Below are positions 23,913 to 24,510 of a stretch of 24,510 bases of DNA, one piece after another. Position 1 is the stretch's first letter. The number at the start of each line of letters is the position of its first letter. The DNA comes from Nitrospinae bacterium CG11_big_fil_rev_8_21_14_0_20_56_8 (GTDB lineage Bacteria > Nitrospinota > Nitrospinia > Nitrospinales > VA-1): the NCBI GenBank assembly GCA_002796165.1, contig PCWF01000221.1:1-24510 (forward strand), written 5' to 3'. The notes under the pieces are model-generated. The model made no database searches and had not been told where the DNA came from. It worked only from the letters and a program-made list of their open reading frames with translations. The translations under genes were made by a program, and so were the position numbers.

Positions 23913-24395
23913 ATGTTCCGCATCGGCAACGGCTACGACGTCCATCGCCTCGTCGAGGGCAGAAAACTGATTCTGGGCGGGGTGGAGATCCCCCACGAAA
24001 CCGGTCTCGACGGGCACTCCGACGCCGATGCGCTTTTGCACGCCCTTTGCGATGCCCTGCTGGGGGCCTGCGGCCTGGCCGACATCGGCCAGCACTTCCC
24101 CGATACCGACCCCAGATGGAAAGGCATCTCCAGTCTTCTCCTGCTGGAAGAAGTCGGCAAACTCTGCGCGCGGGAGAATTTCAAACTGGTCAACGCCGAC
24201 ACCATCCTGGTTGCCCAGCGGCCCCGCCTCGCCCCCCACCTCCCCCGGATGCGCGAGAACATCGCCCGGGCTCTGCACGTCGAGCCCCGGAACATCAATA
24301 TTAAAGCCACCACCACCGAAAAACTCGGGTTCGCCGGGCGCGAGGAAGGCATCGCCGCCTATGCCGTCGTCCTCGTCGAAACAACTTCCGCATAA
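23913..24395 (+). CDS. ispF: 2-C-methyl-D-erythritol 2,4-cyclodiphosphate synthase
   Basis: A homotrimeric MEP-pathway enzyme that cyclises the CDP-methylerythritol phosphate intermediate with release of CMP. It is 160 aa from ATG 23913. The metal ligands appear in GNGYDVHRL (Asp and His) and in ALLHALCDALLG (His). Further motifs are DGHSDAD, DIGQHFPDTDPRWKG, and the C-terminal KATTTEKLGFAGREEGIAAYAV. A TTG at 23904 in the same frame, with GGAAGG ten bases upstream, would add three residues and has the better ribosome-site spacing. The ATG fits the family's usual first residues, so the start is open. ispD, often adjacent or fused, is not present here. Confidence 0.95.
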   Translation: MFRIGNGYDVHRLVEGRKLILGGVEIPHETGLDGHSDADALLHALCDALLGACGLADIGQHFPDTDPRWKGISSLLLLEEVGKLCARENFKLVNADTILVAQRPRLAPHLPRMRENIARALHVEPRNINIKATTTEKLGFAGREEGIAAYAVVLVETTSA

Positions 24396-24432
24396 ACATC
24401 GCCGTAGCCTGGCACCGATTGCAACGGATGCC

Positions 24433-24460
24433 GTAGGGGCGAAACATCTTTCGCCCCTAC
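24433..24460. repeat. perfect 12-bp palindromic repeat after ispF
   Basis: GTAGGGGCGAAA-CATC-TTTCGCCCCTAC is a perfect inverted repeat 37 bp past the ispF stop. It lacks a T-tract, so it is a poor terminator. It resembles dispersed GTAGGGGCGA palindromes common in intergenic DNA of environmental bacteria. Confidence 0.7.
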
Positions 24461-24482
24461 GCCATTCCACATTATTCCGCCA

Positions 24483-24506
24483 CCCTTCGACAAGCTCAGG
24501 GTGACA
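24483..24506. repeat. second copy of the CCCTTCGACAAGCTCAGG repeat
   Basis: This 24-bp stretch matches 14769-14792 at 23 of 24 positions. There the motif forms the right arm of the inner palindrome of the MITE-like element. The copy here runs into the window edge, so the full element cannot be seen. Confidence 0.75.
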
Positions 24507-24510
24507 AAAA

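Overview
The window is a GC-rich, gene-dense bacterial chromosome segment from a Gram-negative (diderm) organism. The evidence for an outer membrane is a MlaC-type lipid carrier, a beta-barrel outer-membrane protein, a FecR-domain periplasmic protein and an O-antigen ligase/polymerase-like protein. Gene content and the dispersed palindromic repeats would fit a Nitrospinota, Nitrospirota or Desulfobacterota-type lineage, but the sequence alone does not settle this. No rRNA, tRNA, CRISPR array, transposase, phage gene or replication origin was seen.

Left part (1-8.2 kb): the 3' end of a phosphoglycerate mutase gene (gpmA) converges on recN. recN is preceded, with a 17-bp overlap, by a TPR protein gene on the minus strand. 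Divergent from these are mlaC and a large YfhO-like membrane protein gene on the plus strand. The YfhO-like gene overlaps tail-to-tail by 9 bp with a minus-strand gene for a CHASE2-sensor class III adenylate cyclase.

Middle part (8.2-13.3 kb): a cell-surface and signalling region. A FecR-domain protein is divergent from the cyclase, followed by a strong terminator and a Wzy/WaaL-like polytopic protein with a TPR-like tail. Facing these on the minus strand is a probable two-gene unit, a beta-barrel protein followed by a 107-residue secreted acidic protein. It has a clear sigma70-type promoter that abuts a G9/C10 homopolymer structure, a 10-bp tandem repeat in the leader, and terminators at the end. 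A 42-codon ORF with a strong Shine-Dalgarno sequence lies further upstream.

Right part (13.3-24.5 kb): housekeeping genes, all on the plus strand: rimO; two tandem phosphofructokinase genes that differ at the phosphoryl-donor residue; rpsB with a promoter and structured leader; then tsf-pyrH-frr-uppS-cdsA-dxr-ispF. This last run joins translation elongation and recycling, UMP kinase, undecaprenyl diphosphate synthesis, CDP-diacylglycerol synthesis and two MEP-pathway steps. The usually tight rpsB-tsf linkage is opened to 568 bp by two terminator-like hairpins and a 185-bp MITE-like element. A second MITE-like element and other palindromic dispersed repeats fill the rimO-pfk gap and the region after ispF.

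The points most worth attention are the promoter-proximal homopolymer and repeat architecture of the outer-membrane protein unit, the CHASE2 cyclase/FecR pair, the unlike tandem phosphofructokinases, the rpsB leader, and the MITE insertion that splits rpsB from tsf. No whole new defence or mobile system is evident.
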